Positions 35,658-45,113 of a DNA stretch of 64,000 nucleotides are shown piece by piece. Source of the DNA: Henriciella marina DSM 19595 (GTDB taxonomy: Bacteria; Pseudomonadota; Alphaproteobacteria; Caulobacterales; Hyphomonadaceae); the NCBI RefSeq assembly GCF_000376805.1, contig NZ_AQXT01000002.1, forward strand, positions 2,604,001 to 2,668,000, given 5' to 3'. The stretch's first letter is position 1. Each line of letters starts with the position of its first letter. The position numbers were made by a program, and so were the translations under genes. Below the pieces are notes generated by a model that was given only the letters and a program-made list of their open reading frames with translations, was not told the origin of the DNA and made no database searches.

Positions 35658-36715
35658 GCCGGCGTCTCGACCGACAGCGCTCCGTCTATATTCAGCGGCT
35701 CTCAATCGCGGCCGCAGCACTGTGGATCCTCTATGTGTTACTGGCTCTGTTCAATGCGGGCGGCGCGACCTCCAGCCCAAGGACCGGGAACCCCGTTCTC
35801 ACAAACTTCGCTGCGATCAAGGGCGAAATTGCCCGTATACGGATCACGCAGGCTGATGGCGCCTACACGCTTGTGGAGCGGGGCGGTGAGTGGGTCCTCG
35901 CAGAGTCTGGAAATTATCCTGTCCGGACCGACAGGATAGACGCGCTCCTGAGCGGACTGGAGACACTGAGCTGGGGCGAGCGGCGCACGTCAAATCCAGA
36001 CAGGCTGTCCTTCTTGGCCTTGTCGGACCCCGCCGAAGGCGGGAATGGCACGCTGGTCGAAGTCTTCTCGCGCGACGGCGCCAGAACTGCCAGAATGATT
36101 ACCGGTCGCCGCAATGAATTTACCTATGCCCGCGACCCCGAGGACACGATCGCCTTTCGCACGCGCGGGGACCTTCCCCCGCTCCGCACGCGCGAGGCAT
36201 GGCTCGATCTCGATATCGTCGACATTGAGCCATCGGCGATCTCGGCCGTGCGCCTGACCGACAGGGCTGGAAATTCGATATATCTCAACCGCGACCCCGG
36301 CAGTGATGCGCGAAGTTTCAGGCCTGCGCCCCCCTATCAGGATTATGAGATCAGAAGCCCGTTGGCCGTCTCAGCCACAGCGCTCGCCGTCACCCGGCTG
36401 GCACCGATCGATGTGAAGTCCGCAGATGAGCTGACCGGCCGGGCCGTTTCCCGGCATATCAGCCAGACCTTCGATGGGCTTGAAGTAGACCTGCGCGCCT
36501 GGAGCCAGGCCGATGGGTACTGGGTCACGCTGCGTGCCATCGAGGCGGGAGAAGGTGCGAGGCGGGCCCGGACGATAAATGACCGTGCAGAACCCTATGC
36601 GTTCAAACTGACGGAATACGACTGGCGCGAATTCACGCCCGCCATCACAGAGCTTGTCCGCAAGCCCGAGGCAGAAACATCAGCCCCGCCGCCTCCCTCG
36701 GACTTTCAGCCCTGA
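35654..36715 (+). CDS. DUF4340 domain protein of the Gld-like operon
   Basis: A 353-residue protein with one N-terminal membrane helix (about 20-38) and a periplasmic repeat-like domain, including RITQADGAYTLVERGGEWVL and YPVRTDRIDALLSGLETL. This is the DUF4340 pattern, which commonly follows GldG-like genes. ATG 35654 overlaps the previous stop (ATGA). The C-terminus is Pro-rich (APPPPSD). Its 3' end overlaps the convergent glycosyltransferase gene by 10 bases. Confidence 0.85.
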   Translation: MSRRLDRQRSVYIQRLSIAAAALWILYVLLALFNAGGATSSPRTGNPVLTNFAAIKGEIARIRITQADGAYTLVERGGEWVLAESGNYPVRTDRIDALLSGLETLSWGERRTSNPDRLSFLALSDPAEGGNGTLVEVFSRDGARTARMITGRRNEFTYARDPEDTIAFRTRGDLPPLRTREAWLDLDIVDIEPSAISAVRLTDRAGNSIYLNRDPGSDARSFRPAPPYQDYEIRSPLAVSATALAVTRLAPIDVKSADELTGRAVSRHISQTFDGLEVDLRAWSQADGYWVTLRAIEAGEGARRARTINDRAEPYAFKLTEYDWREFTPAITELVRKPEAETSAPPPPSDFQP

Positions 36716-37536
36716 TCGCGGGCACGGCCGACAATTGCCGCGCGAAGCAGCGGCGCGATCACCCCAATCACCGCGCGCTCAACCGGCCCGGACGCATGCT
36801 TGTTGAAATAATAGATCAGGCTGTCGGCTTTGTATCCCGCCACGCGCTTGGCTGGTGCCTCTGACGTCGCGCCATAATGGAGCGCGCTGGCAAGCGGCGT
36901 GTACACTGTCTGGCCGCCGGCTTCCGAGGCGCGCCTGCAGATGTCGACATCCTCGACATGCATGAAAAACTCCTCGTCGAAGCCGCCGAGGGACCGGAAA
37001 TCCTGCACAGTTGCGAGCATCAGCGCCCCGGACACGGCACCCATTGGTCGTGGACCATCCGGCGGCGGCGTCCCCTCAAGCGTCCAGGTGTTCCAGCCCG
37101 AAAAGGTTGTCAGCGCCCGCAGCAGCGTAAGCTTGCGCCGTCTTGGTCCCCGCACCTCAAGCCCGGCGAGATCAAAGACCTTACCGCCAACAATGCAGGG
37201 TGAGGGCTGTCCGGCCAGCGCGTCGATCATTGCTTCAACGCTGCCGCGTTTAAGGACGGCATCGGGATTGATAACCAGCAAGTGCCCGTCTGCGACGCCG
37301 GCCGCGCCGAAATTTACCGCAGCGCCAAAACCGACATTTCCGCCAGCATCAAGCACGTGGACGTCAGCGCGTTTCTCCGAGAAGCCTTCAAGCCATGACC
37401 GCATCTCCGGCGGATTGCCATTATCGACGATCCGGATGGACCGTACCGCAGGGTCGCTATCGAGCGCGTAAAGACATTCCTTCAGGCGTGGCCCTGTGTG
37501 ATAGCTGACGACGATCGCCGTAGTCGTTGCTGTCAT
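36706..37536 (-). CDS. Family 2 glycosyltransferase (rhamnosyltransferase-like)
   Basis: A 276-residue GT-A fold enzyme: TAIVVSYHTGPRLKECL, IRIVDNGNPP, GGNVGFGAAVNFGA, LVINPDAVL (DxD-like) and FDEEFFMHVEDVDICRRA. The last motif is characteristic of WbbL-like rhamnosyltransferases. A hydrophobic C-terminus may attach it to the membrane. Its ATG overlaps the O-antigen ligase stop (ATGA), so it is coupled to that gene and probably adds sugar to a surface polysaccharide. Confidence 0.87.
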   Translation of the reverse strand: MTATTTAIVVSYHTGPRLKECLYALDSDPAVRSIRIVDNGNPPEMRSWLEGFSEKRADVHVLDAGGNVGFGAAVNFGAAGVADGHLLVINPDAVLKRGSVEAMIDALAGQPSPCIVGGKVFDLAGLEVRGPRRRKLTLLRALTTFSGWNTWTLEGTPPPDGPRPMGAVSGALMLATVQDFRSLGGFDEEFFMHVEDVDICRRASEAGGQTVYTPLASALHYGATSEAPAKRVAGYKADSLIYYFNKHASGPVERAVIGVIAPLLRAAIVGRARDQG

Positions 37537-38822
37537 AAATCGAGCTTGTCCGAAGACCGCGTCACCCTGTCGAGAAGGATAACGCCGGCCGCGGCGATGG
37601 CGACGGTTGCCCAGAACGCCTCATTCCAGATGCTGTAGGAGAGGCTGAACAGCGCAAACGAGCCGCCGATGAGGCTGGCAACAGCGATGCGCGTCGGGAT
37701 GTTGAGGTCACCCGGGCGCGGGAGGCGCCATCCGATGATGAGCAGGGACGCAATCGCAAGCGATACGCCAATAAGTCCCGTTTCGCCCCAGAGCTGTAGC
37801 CCCATATTGTGGGGATGGCCTGGCAGGATCCGATAGACTTCCCAGTCTGCATTACCTGTTCGGCATTTCTGGTCGACTTCGCGCAGGAGTTCGGGCCGGT
37901 CGCCGAACGTATCGCGCCATTCCTTCGAGGCTTCGATGCCGTGTCCGGTAACGGGCCGCTCGGCGATTTTCTCAGCCGTCAGCTGCCAGGCCCAGACCCG
38001 CGATTGCACTGAGCAGGGCAGGGGCGCGTCTGTCTTTGCGACCGCCGCAGCGCCCACACCGAGCAGAATAGGCGAAATCAGGATCAGGACGGAAATTGCC
38101 GCGACCAGGATACGGTAACCCATGTGCACGAAGATCATCACCACGCCGATGGCCACGGCCATCGCGATGACACCCAGCAGGGCAACATCCGAGCCGATCA
38201 GCAGGAAGGCGACAAAGGCAACAGCAAGCAGGCCGACACATACCGGCACGCGCGACTTGCCCGTAAAGGCCGCCGCGAGCCCAAGTAGGATTGGCAGGCC
38301 GAGGACGAACGCGTTGGCGCTGCGCAGGATGTTTTGCGGCGCTTCCGTTACCCGGTTGCTGAGCGGCGCATACGCATCGAGGGTCAGCTCGGGTATCAGG
38401 CCCATGGCAAGCGTGAGAAGGCCGTGAATGGACAGCATCGCGCCCACCACCAGGAGGGCCTTGCGGCCCGCATCAAACGGGATGCGCGCCGCGGCCGCGA
38501 GTGTCAGCGCCCCGGCGATAACGGTGAGCACCATACGGATGCCAGCCGCATCGATCGTCCAGTTACCATCAGAGAGCGTGCCAGCCATGATGGCCCCGGT
38601 TTCGGGTGACCATACGCTGCTTGCCGCCGACCACACTGCCAGCGCCAGAACGGACAGCACCATGAGGTTGGTCCGCTTGAGCGGCGCGTAAAAAGCAGCA
38701 GCGATGGCGGTGAGGCCGACAAGTGCGGTGTACCCCTGCGCACCGAAAAGGGCGACCGGCACCCAGAGAACAAATGCCGCAGCCAGCACAATGGCATAGC
38801 CTCCCGCGCGCGCCTGCGTCAT
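37533..38822 (-). CDS. O-antigen ligase / polymerase family membrane protein
   Basis: A 429-residue protein with about eleven predicted helices and a large periplasmic loop ending in GHPHNMGLQLWGETGLIG, where the His corresponds to the conserved HxH/HN motif of the WaaL/Wzy family. It either ligates O-antigen to lipid A core or polymerises polysaccharide. The start is directly behind the thrS stop (ATG at 38822, thrS ending at 38824), and it is coupled to a glycosyltransferase downstream. Confidence 0.85.
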   Translation of the reverse strand: MTQARAGGYAIVLAAAFVLWVPVALFGAQGYTALVGLTAIAAAFYAPLKRTNLMVLSVLALAVWSAASSVWSPETGAIMAGTLSDGNWTIDAAGIRMVLTVIAGALTLAAAARIPFDAGRKALLVVGAMLSIHGLLTLAMGLIPELTLDAYAPLSNRVTEAPQNILRSANAFVLGLPILLGLAAAFTGKSRVPVCVGLLAVAFVAFLLIGSDVALLGVIAMAVAIGVVMIFVHMGYRILVAAISVLILISPILLGVGAAAVAKTDAPLPCSVQSRVWAWQLTAEKIAERPVTGHGIEASKEWRDTFGDRPELLREVDQKCRTGNADWEVYRILPGHPHNMGLQLWGETGLIGVSLAIASLLIIGWRLPRPGDLNIPTRIAVASLIGGSFALFSLSYSIWNEAFWATVAIAAAGVILLDRVTRSSDKLDL

Positions 38823-38823
38823 G

Positions 38824-40800
38824 TCAGTATGCTCCCGATCGTTTCAAGTCCGGCGGGGTGGCCTCATCAGCCAGCGTCGATGCCGTTTCCTCAAGGCTGA
38901 GAATGGTCTGACCTTTAGACCCAAAGCGCCGAAGCGCCAGCGTGCCCTCATCTGCTTCTCTCTGACCAACGACCGCGATCACCGGCACTTTCTGCAGCGA
39001 GTGTTCGCGAACCTTGTAGTTGATCTTCTCATTGCGCAGGTCGACTTCGACCCGAAGACCGGCCTTGCGAAGCTGTTCTGCAGCCTTTTCGGCATACTCA
39101 TTCGCCTCGGACGTGATCGACGCCACGACAACCTGCGTTGGCGCAAGCCACATCGGGAAAGCGCCCGAATAGTTCTCGATCAGGATGCCCATGAAACGCT
39201 CGAACGTTCCATAGACGGCGCGGTGAAGCATGACGGGGCGGTGTTTGGCACCATCAGAGCCTGTATACTCGGCATCAAGACGGTCAGGCAGCACATAGTC
39301 GAGCTGGAATGTCCCGCACTGCCACGTCCGTCCGATCGCATCGGTGAGGTGGAATTCGAGCTTCGGCCCATAAAAAGCGCCTTCGCCCTCGGCATAGACG
39401 AAATCGAGGCCCGCCTTTGTCAGTGCATCGGCCAGTGCCTTCTCGGCGCGGTCCCAGTTCTCGTCTGTCCCGCCCCTGACCTCCGGGCGCGTGGCCAGCT
39501 TGTAGGAGATCTCTGTCAGGCCGAAATCGCTGTAGACGCGCTCGAACAATTTCAGGAAGCGGAGCGTCTCATCGCCGATCTGGTCTTCGCGGCAGAAGAT
39601 GTGCGCATCATCCTGCGTCATCTGGCGCACGCGCATGAGACCATGAAGCGCGCCATGCGCCTCGTTACGGTGGCAACAGCCAAACTCCGCCATGCGGATC
39701 GGCAGGTCGCGATAGGAGCGCTGAGCGTTCTTGAAGATCTGGACGTGCGCGGGGCAGTTCATGGGCTTCAGCGCCATGAGCTCACCTTCACCAGAGAGGA
39801 CAGGCCCCTCATCGTCAGTCGATGGCACTTCGTCAGGAACGACGAACATGTTCTCGCGGAACTTGTCCCAGTGGCCCGACTGCTGCCAGAAAACCGAATT
39901 GAGCAGCTGCGGCGTCTTCACTTCCAGATAGCCGTCGGCATCCTGCTGGCGGCGAATATAAGCTTCCAGCTGACGCCAGATCATGAAGCCCTTCGGGTGC
40001 CAGAAGACAGAGCCTTGCGCCTCTGGCTGAAGGTGAAAAAGGTCCAGCTCCCGGCCGAGTTTCCGGTGGTCGCGTTTCTCTGCTTCTTCGAGACGAACCA
40101 GATGGGCCTTGAGGTCTTTCTCATTGGCCCAGGCCGTGCCGTACATGCGTTGCAGCATCTCGTTCTTGCTGTCGCCGCGCCAATAGGCACCGGCCAGCTT
40201 CATCAGCTTGAACGCCTTGGGCAGCTTGCCCGTCGAAGGCAGGTGCGGGCCACGGCAAAGGTCGAACCAGTCGCCCTGCTTGTAGACCGTGATCGGGTCG
40301 CCGGGCGGAATAATGTCGTCGATGATCTGGGCTTTATAGTCTTCGCCGAGCTTTTTGAACGTCTCGATGGCGTCTTCCTTCGACCAGACTTCCCGCACGA
40401 TCGGGTAGTCCTTGTCGACGATCTCTTCCATCTTCTTCTCGATGCGCTCGAAATCCTCCGTCGAGAAGGGCGTCTCGCGCGCAAAGTCATAATAGAAGCC
40501 ATCATCGATCACCGGACCGATTGTGACCTGCGTGTCCGGATAGAGCTCCTGGACAGCCTGGGCGAGGACGTGCGCCGCATCGTGGCGGATAAGCTCAAGA
40601 CCCTCGGCGTCACGCGCCGTCACGATGGACACCTCTGCGTCGCCATCGATTGGCCGGTTCAGGTCGTATAGCTCACCGTTGACCTTGGCGGCGAGGGCCG
40701 CTTTGGCGAGGCTTTTCGAAATGGATTCAGCGACATCGAACGGGCTTGCCCCGTCCTCATATTCGCGTTTCGATCCATCAGGCAGTGTTACATTGATCAT
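38824..40800 (-). CDS. thrS: Threonyl-tRNA synthetase
   Basis: A 658-residue class II synthetase with an N-terminal TGS domain ([17 protein letters not shown]), the editing domain with [12 protein letters not shown], catalytic motifs with [11 protein letters not shown] (zinc Cys), [20 protein letters not shown], and a C-terminal anticodon domain with [15 protein letters not shown]. It charges tRNA-Thr. AAAGTAAAACAG precedes the ATG; no T-box is visible. It sits 12 bases after yidD and is followed at once by the O-antigen ligase gene. Confidence 0.97.
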   Translation of the reverse strand: MINVTLPDGSKREYEDGASPFDVAESISKSLAKAALAAKVNGELYDLNRPIDGDAEVSIVTARDAEGLELIRHDAAHVLAQAVQELYPDTQVTIGPVIDDGFYYDFARETPFSTEDFERIEKKMEEIVDKDYPIVREVWSKEDAIETFKKLGEDYKAQIIDDIIPPGDPITVYKQGDWFDLCRGPHLPSTGKLPKAFKLMKLAGAYWRGDSKNEMLQRMYGTAWANEKDLKAHLVRLEEAEKRDHRKLGRELDLFHLQPEAQGSVFWHPKGFMIWRQLEAYIRRQQDADGYLEVKTPQLLNSVFWQQSGHWDKFRENMFVVPDEVPSTDDEGPVLSGEGELMALKPMNCPAHVQIFKNAQRSYRDLPIRMAEFGCCHRNEAHGALHGLMRVRQMTQDDAHIFCREDQIGDETLRFLKLFERVYSDFGLTEISYKLATRPEVRGGTDENWDRAEKALADALTKAGLDFVYAEGEGAFYGPKLEFHLTDAIGRTWQCGTFQLDYVLPDRLDAEYTGSDGAKHRPVMLHRAVYGTFERFMGILIENYSGAFPMWLAPTQVVVASITSEANEYAEKAAEQLRKAGLRVEVDLRNEKINYKVREHSLQKVPVIAVVGQREADEGTLALRRFGSKGQTILSLEETASTLADEATPPDLKRSGAY

Positions 40801-40812
40801 CTGTTTTACTTT

Positions 40813-41139
40813 TCAGTTCGTCTCAGGCTGCGCATCCGGGAAGGGCCGCTCTGTTCTGGCCCAGTCTCCGGCGCGCCAGGGCGCCCAGACAGGTGTTGGA
40901 TCTGCTTTCTCGGGAACGGGGTCATAGCCGCGTGAGCCACCGGGGCGGCACCGCGACAACCGGGCCAGCGTCATCCAGCCGCCGGTCCAGACGCCGTGGC
41001 GGGAGACGCATTCAGCGCAATACTCGCTGCAGCTTGGCACATGGCGGCACTGCGCTCCAAACACCTGAAAGGCGGGAGACAGCGTCATCTTGTACGTTCT
41101 GAGGACCGCATTTGCGGTCTTCCTGCGAATTGCGGACAT
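40813..41139 (-). CDS. yidD: Membrane protein insertion efficiency factor
   Basis: A 108-residue YidD protein: YKMTLSPAFQVFGAQCRHVP, SCSEYCAECVSRHG and RCRPGGSRGYDPVP carry the family's conserved cysteines and arginines. YidD is a small membrane-associated protein that assists YidC-dependent insertion. It is encoded between an Fe-S scaffold gene and thrS, an order seen in other alphaproteobacteria. The C-terminus is longer and more Pro/Trp-rich than usual. Confidence 0.93.
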   Translation of the reverse strand: MSAIRRKTANAVLRTYKMTLSPAFQVFGAQCRHVPSCSEYCAECVSRHGVWTGGWMTLARLSRCRPGGSRGYDPVPEKADPTPVWAPWRAGDWARTERPFPDAQPETN

Positions 41140-41263
41140 GAGGCTTCAAGGCCCGTTTGATGCTTCGTTGAAAGCGGTTCTAGACGCGTGGGGGTCAGCC
41201 CTCAACCCGCTAAGACTGCGAGTTCTTGCATGAAAGGCGAGCTGTCGGCTACGGCGGTCGCGT

Positions 41264-41713
41264 TCAGGCCGCCGCAGCCCGCTTAGTTCGTGCGGTTTCG
41301 ATCGCCTCGCAAGCGGCATCGAAAGCAAGCATGGTGGAGGTGTGACGCGGCGGATAGTCTGCAACACCGGCAAGGTGGCGCAGCTCTGCGAAGGGGCCAG
41401 TCGGCGGTTCCGCGCCGTCTTTCAGCATCGCTTTCAACGCGTCTCGCGCGGCAACAACGTCTTCAACGCGCGCGCCCACAATATTCTCGGCCAGCACAGA
41501 TGTCGCGGCTTGCCCAAGTGCGCAGGCTTTCGGATCGACAGCGATCGCGTCGACCGTCTCACCATCTTCGCTGAGGCGGATATCAACCCGGACCACAGAG
41601 CCGCAGACGCGCGAGACTTTCTCAACGGATGCATCGGCCCCGTCGAGCGTCCCGACATGCGGGATATTGGCGGCCAGTTCCAGCACGCGATTATGATAAA
41701 GCTCTGCGCTCAT
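41264..41713 (-). CDS. IscU/NifU-like iron-sulfur scaffold protein
   Basis: A 149-residue scaffold of the IscU/SufU fold. Ligand cysteines are Cys37 (RVCGSVVRV), Cys64 (DPKACALGQAATSVL) and Cys135 near the C-terminus after PPRHTSTMLAFDAA. It is a divergent alphaproteobacterial subtype encoded upstream of yidD rather than in a suf operon. It presumably holds or transfers Fe-S clusters in the cytosol. The 124-base gap to yidD holds nothing I can name. Confidence 0.82.
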   Translation of the reverse strand: MSAELYHNRVLELAANIPHVGTLDGADASVEKVSRVCGSVVRVDIRLSEDGETVDAIAVDPKACALGQAATSVLAENIVGARVEDVVAARDALKAMLKDGAEPPTGPFAELRHLAGVADYPPRHTSTMLAFDAACEAIETARTKRAAAA

Positions 41714-41770
41714 AGGCCCTAGATCGCCCCGATAGCGCTGAAGATCAAGTCGGCCCGGTGCGGCCCGTTC

Positions 41771-42373
41771 CTAAATGCCGAGAAAATTCATCACCCTTGG
41801 CAAGATGCGGATGAGCAGCAGCCCGGCCCCTGCAAGGCTGGCGGCGGCGATCAGGAGAAGCACGCCATCTCTTGCGGTCAGGGCAAGCCCGAAAAGAAGC
41901 ACCGTCAGCCCGGGCAGGAAGGGGCCGAAGGGAACCAGGCCCAGCGGAAACGTAATCAACGCTGCCGCCACACAGACCAATGCGACAATATTGATGAAGG
42001 GCACTTGCGTCAGGAAGGTCAGCCGCGGTTTGAGAACCTGATCGACCGTATAGGCGTGCTTTTCCAGCGTATTGAGACCGTTGATAAGGTATTTGCGCGG
42101 GAAGCTCACATTCAGGGCGCGCCTTGGCAGCCATGGAAATTTCAGGCCGATGACGATCTGCAGCGCAAAAATCAGCGTGACGAGCGCAACGAGCCAGTTT
42201 GCGCCAGGCACGATGGAGAGCGGGCTGATCGAAATGAACCCGAGCAGGAGCAGCACCGGGCCGTAGGACCGCCTGCCAACAGCATTGAGGAGGTCCGCGA
42301 TCGTCACGGTCTCGCCCTCCGTGCGGTCTTTCAGCGACCTCATGAGCGAGCATAAATTGTTGACCTGGCTCAT
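41771..42373 (-). CDS. ExoD-family membrane protein
   Basis: A 200-residue protein with a short soluble N-terminus (VTIADLLNAVGRRSYGPVLL) and four or five membrane helices, including GFISISPLSIVPGANWLVAL and PRRALNVSFPRKYL between helices. This is the ExoD family, first linked to exopolysaccharide synthesis in rhizobia; the molecular role is unknown. ATG 42373 is used, with an alternative at codon 11. It lies next to other surface-polysaccharide genes. Confidence 0.82.
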   Translation of the reverse strand: MSQVNNLCSLMRSLKDRTEGETVTIADLLNAVGRRSYGPVLLLLGFISISPLSIVPGANWLVALVTLIFALQIVIGLKFPWLPRRALNVSFPRKYLINGLNTLEKHAYTVDQVLKPRLTFLTQVPFINIVALVCVAAALITFPLGLVPFGPFLPGLTVLLFGLALTARDGVLLLIAAASLAGAGLLLIRILPRVMNFLGI

Positions 42374-42456
42374 ACTGGGTACCCGATACTGACGTGATCT
42401 CTACGCCGGTTGCTTAGTGTAGCGCCTGGACACAGGCAAACGATCCCACCGGGTCG

Positions 42457-42480
42457 AAAAAAGCCTGAGGTCGTTCAGGC
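42457..42480 (-). terminator. Minus-strand intrinsic terminator
   Basis: GCCTGA (42463-42468) and TCAGGC (42475-42480) form a 6-bp stem with a 6-base loop. On the minus strand the hairpin is followed by six Ts (complement of 42457-42462). There is no adjacent minus-strand gene immediately upstream of it; the nearest is the phosphatase ending at 43144. Confidence 0.65.
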
Positions 42481-42585
42481 AGATTTCATCCCACAGGTAT
42501 TTGAAGTATTCCGATACGGCTGACTTGCTTATGACCGTTTGAGTGCTACGGACTAACTTCTGCAATTCATGAAGTGGGGGACACT

Positions 42586-43068
42586 ATGAGAAACGTAACG
42601 ATCGCAGCCTTGATGGCGTCGGGCATTATATTCGCGGGCACGGCGTCCGCGCAGGATTATTCCAAAGAGCCAACCTATGGCACGATCAGCCTTAGCGCAG
42701 GCTTCCAGCCTGATCCGCACGAAGTTGATCTGCGCGCGGGCGGCAGCATTGATGTCGCCGATACATTGGGCGCTGGCTGCGCCGGCACGGTCGCAGATGC
42801 GCCTGATTATGACCTTTTGTACGATAGCGGCTCCGGTTCTTTGCCGCTTATCATCACGGTCCGCTCGTATTATGACACCACGCTGGTGATCAACACGCCA
42901 AATGGCGACTGGATCTGCGACGATGACAGCGGTCCTGGCGATAACCCATCCATCCGCTTCGATCCGGGCCGGGACGGTCTTTATGACATCTGGGTTGGGA
43001 CCTATGATAGCGGCTCGCTCCAGGATGCGACGCTGATCATCTCCGAGCTTGAAGCCACAGAAGAATAG
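42586..43068 (+). CDS. Secreted PPC-like beta-sandwich protein
   Basis: A 160-residue exported protein with a signal peptide ending GTASAQ. The mature part is acidic and Gly/Asp-rich; TTLVINTPNGDWICDDDSGP and GLYDIWVGTYDSGS resemble the pre-peptidase C-terminal (PPC) domain, a calcium-dependent beta-sandwich often attached to secreted enzymes. Here it stands alone. Cysteines in GAGCAGT and DWICDDD may form a disulfide. ATG 42586 follows GGGGGACACT. Function unknown. Confidence 0.7.
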   Translation: MRNVTIAALMASGIIFAGTASAQDYSKEPTYGTISLSAGFQPDPHEVDLRAGGSIDVADTLGAGCAGTVADAPDYDLLYDSGSGSLPLIITVRSYYDTTLVINTPNGDWICDDDSGPGDNPSIRFDPGRDGLYDIWVGTYDSGSLQDATLIISELEATEE

Positions 43069-43143
43069 AACGGTAGGGGTCACGGGCGGCGCCAGGGCGG
43101 CGAGCCGGCACCGTCCATGACCTCGTTGCATTCTGCAGCGACC

Positions 43144-43713
43144 TTAGTTGGCAGACAGATCTGTGCTCGACGCCACACCGTATCGCTGGATCTCGCTTCG
43201 GGGGCGTCCGGTTCCCAGTCCGTTAATGACGTAGAGACGGTCATACTCGCTTGCCTCGACGATGTCCGGTCCCGGATCGCCGCGGAGAAGGCCTGCGAGC
43301 TGCGGCGTCGTATTCGAGTGGCCGACGACGAGCGCCGTTTCGCCTTCTGCCTCTAGCTGGTCTGCAAAACCGGCGAGGTCGCTCGGATCGTAAACCTGCA
43401 CATCGAGATCGAGCCGATCCGCGAGGGGTTCTGCTGTTTGCATCGTGCGGTGATAGTCCGTCGACCAGACGGCCTCGATACCCGCATTGTCGAGCCGGTC
43501 GGCGAGGGCCTCGGCGCGGACGACACCAGCTTCGGTCAGGGCGGGATCGTCCCCGCCCTGTTTCTCGGCGTGGCGGACGAGGTAGACGGTCGCCGCCTCG
43601 GGTGCTGCCCCCGTGACGCCGGCATGGGGCGCCGCTTCGGTTGACGAACAGGAGGCGGCGATGAGAGCACTTGCCAACAGAACTGGCAGGATCGGCAGAG
43701 CAAATCCCGTCAT
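43144..43713 (-). CDS. Exported histidine phosphatase family lipoprotein
   Basis: A 189-residue protein with a lipoprotein-type signal (LIAASCSS) and a histidine phosphatase domain: VYLVRHAEKQGGDDPALTEAG with the phosphorylated His, SDYHRTMQTAEPLA-like segment and VVGHSNTTP with the second His. It should cleave a phosphoester in the periplasm; the substrate is unknown. ATG 43713 lies 14 bases after the cysS stop, so it is probably in the cysS operon. Confidence 0.88.
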   Translation of the reverse strand: MTGFALPILPVLLASALIAASCSSTEAAPHAGVTGAAPEAATVYLVRHAEKQGGDDPALTEAGVVRAEALADRLDNAGIEAVWSTDYHRTMQTAEPLADRLDLDVQVYDPSDLAGFADQLEAEGETALVVGHSNTTPQLAGLLRGDPGPDIVEASEYDRLYVINGLGTGRPRSEIQRYGVASSTDLSAN

Positions 43714-43727
43714 GGCCGCCACCCTAC

Positions 43728-45113
43728 CTAAACCCGGCGCCAGGTGGACCCACCTGCGCCGTCCATGACCTCAATGCCTTCTGCGGCTAGCTGATCGCGA
43801 ATGCGGTCGGCTTCTGCCCAGTCCTTGCTGGCGCGAGCATCGATACGCGCTTGCACCAGGGCATCGATACGGGACTTGTCATCCTCGCTGCCGCCTTGTT
43901 CCCATTCTGCCGGGGTCAGGGTCAGGAGGCCCAGCCTCTCACCTGCGGCGAGAAGTTCGGCGCGTGCCTTGGCCATCATCGCGGTGTCGCTGGCATCGGC
44001 AGCCTGATTGGCTTCGGTGGCGAGACGCGACAGCTCCGCCAGCGCGACGGGCGTATTGAGGTCGTCGCTAAGCGCCTTGTCGATGCTCCTGTCCGTGGCG
44101 GTCCCGCCTTCGGCGTCCCAGACGCGGCGCAGGGCGCCGTAGATGCGGCCAAGTGTTGTCTTTGCCTGTTCCAGCAGATCGCGTGTCCAGTCGAGTGGGG
44201 CCCGATAGTGGCCAGACAGCAGCGCAAAGCGCAGCACTTCGCCCGGCCAGTCCTCCAGCAGGTCGTGGATCAGCTTCACATTTCCGAGCGATTTCGACAT
44301 CTTCTCGCCGTCCATGTCGAGAAAACCATTGTGCAGCCAGTAGCGCGCCATGGGCTCGCCATGGGCGCATTCGGACTGGGCAATTTCGTTCTCATGATGA
44401 GGAAACTGGAGATCGATGCCGCCCGCATGAATGTCGATTGTCTTGCCAAGATGCGCTGCAATCATCGCAGAGCATTCAATATGCCAGCCTGGTCGGCCGG
44501 GCCCCCAGGGGCTGTCCCAGATCGCCTCCTCTGGCTCGCCGTCCTTGGCGAGTTTCCAGAGCGCAAAGTCTGCCGGGTTGCGCTTTTCGTCAGACACCGC
44601 AACGCGAGCGCCAGCCTCATTGTCCTCGATATTGCGACCAGAGAGCTTGCCGTAGTCTTCCATCTGGCTGACGTCGAAAAAGACGCCGGACGCCGATTTG
44701 TAGGCATAACCTTTGCTGACCAGCTGCTCGGTCAGGCGGACCATCCCGTCAATGTGTCTGGTCGCCCAAGGCTCAATGGTCGGGGGCAGGACATTCAGCG
44801 CGACCATGTCGGCATTGTAGATCGCCCCATATTTCTGGGTAATGTCCGAAATCGGGGTGCCTTCCTCGATCGAGCGGGCGATGATCTTGTCTTCGACATC
44901 GGTGATGTTGCGCGCATAGACGACAGACGCCTCACCATAGGTGCGCCGAAGCAGCCGGAACAGGATATCGAAGACGACCTGCGGGCGCGCATTACCGATA
45001 TGCGAATAATTGTAGACCGTCGGTCCACACACATAGAGCGTCACGCGGCTCGCATCCTGCGGTTCGAAGACCTGCTTCTTTCGGCCGAGCGTATTGTAGA
45101 GTTTGATGGTCAT
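43728..45113 (-). CDS. cysS: Cysteinyl-tRNA synthetase
   Basis: A 461-residue class I synthetase. The zinc and HIGH-type region reads YVCGPTVYNYSHIGNARP, WHIECSAM supplies another zinc ligand and KMSKSLGN is the nucleotide-binding loop. It charges tRNA-Cys. Motifs and length are typical. A phosphatase lipoprotein gene follows after 14 bases. The upstream 397-base region is noncoding. Confidence 0.97.
   Translation of the reverse strand: MTIKLYNTLGRKKQVFEPQDASRVTLYVCGPTVYNYSHIGNARPQVVFDILFRLLRRTYGEASVVYARNITDVEDKIIARSIEEGTPISDITQKYGAIYNADMVALNVLPPTIEPWATRHIDGMVRLTEQLVSKGYAYKSASGVFFDVSQMEDYGKLSGRNIEDNEAGARVAVSDEKRNPADFALWKLAKDGEPEEAIWDSPWGPGRPGWHIECSAMIAAHLGKTIDIHAGGIDLQFPHHENEIAQSECAHGEPMARYWLHNGFLDMDGEKMSKSLGNVKLIHDLLEDWPGEVLRFALLSGHYRAPLDWTRDLLEQAKTTLGRIYGALRRVWDAEGGTATDRSIDKALSDDLNTPVALAELSRLATEANQAADASDTAMMAKARAELLAAGERLGLLTLTPAEWEQGGSEDDKSRIDALVQARIDARASKDWAEADRIRDQLAAEGIEVMDGAGGSTWRRV

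Noticed and set aside
38821-40671. A 616-codon open frame on the plus strand opposite thrS
   Set aside because: Antisense shadow of thrS with no recognisable domain and a composition typical of reverse-frame translation.
15865-40815. Identical AGTAAAACAGATGA at the serC and thrS starts
   Set aside because: The match is limited to 14 bases around the ribosome site and start codon and is best explained by chance plus start-site constraints.
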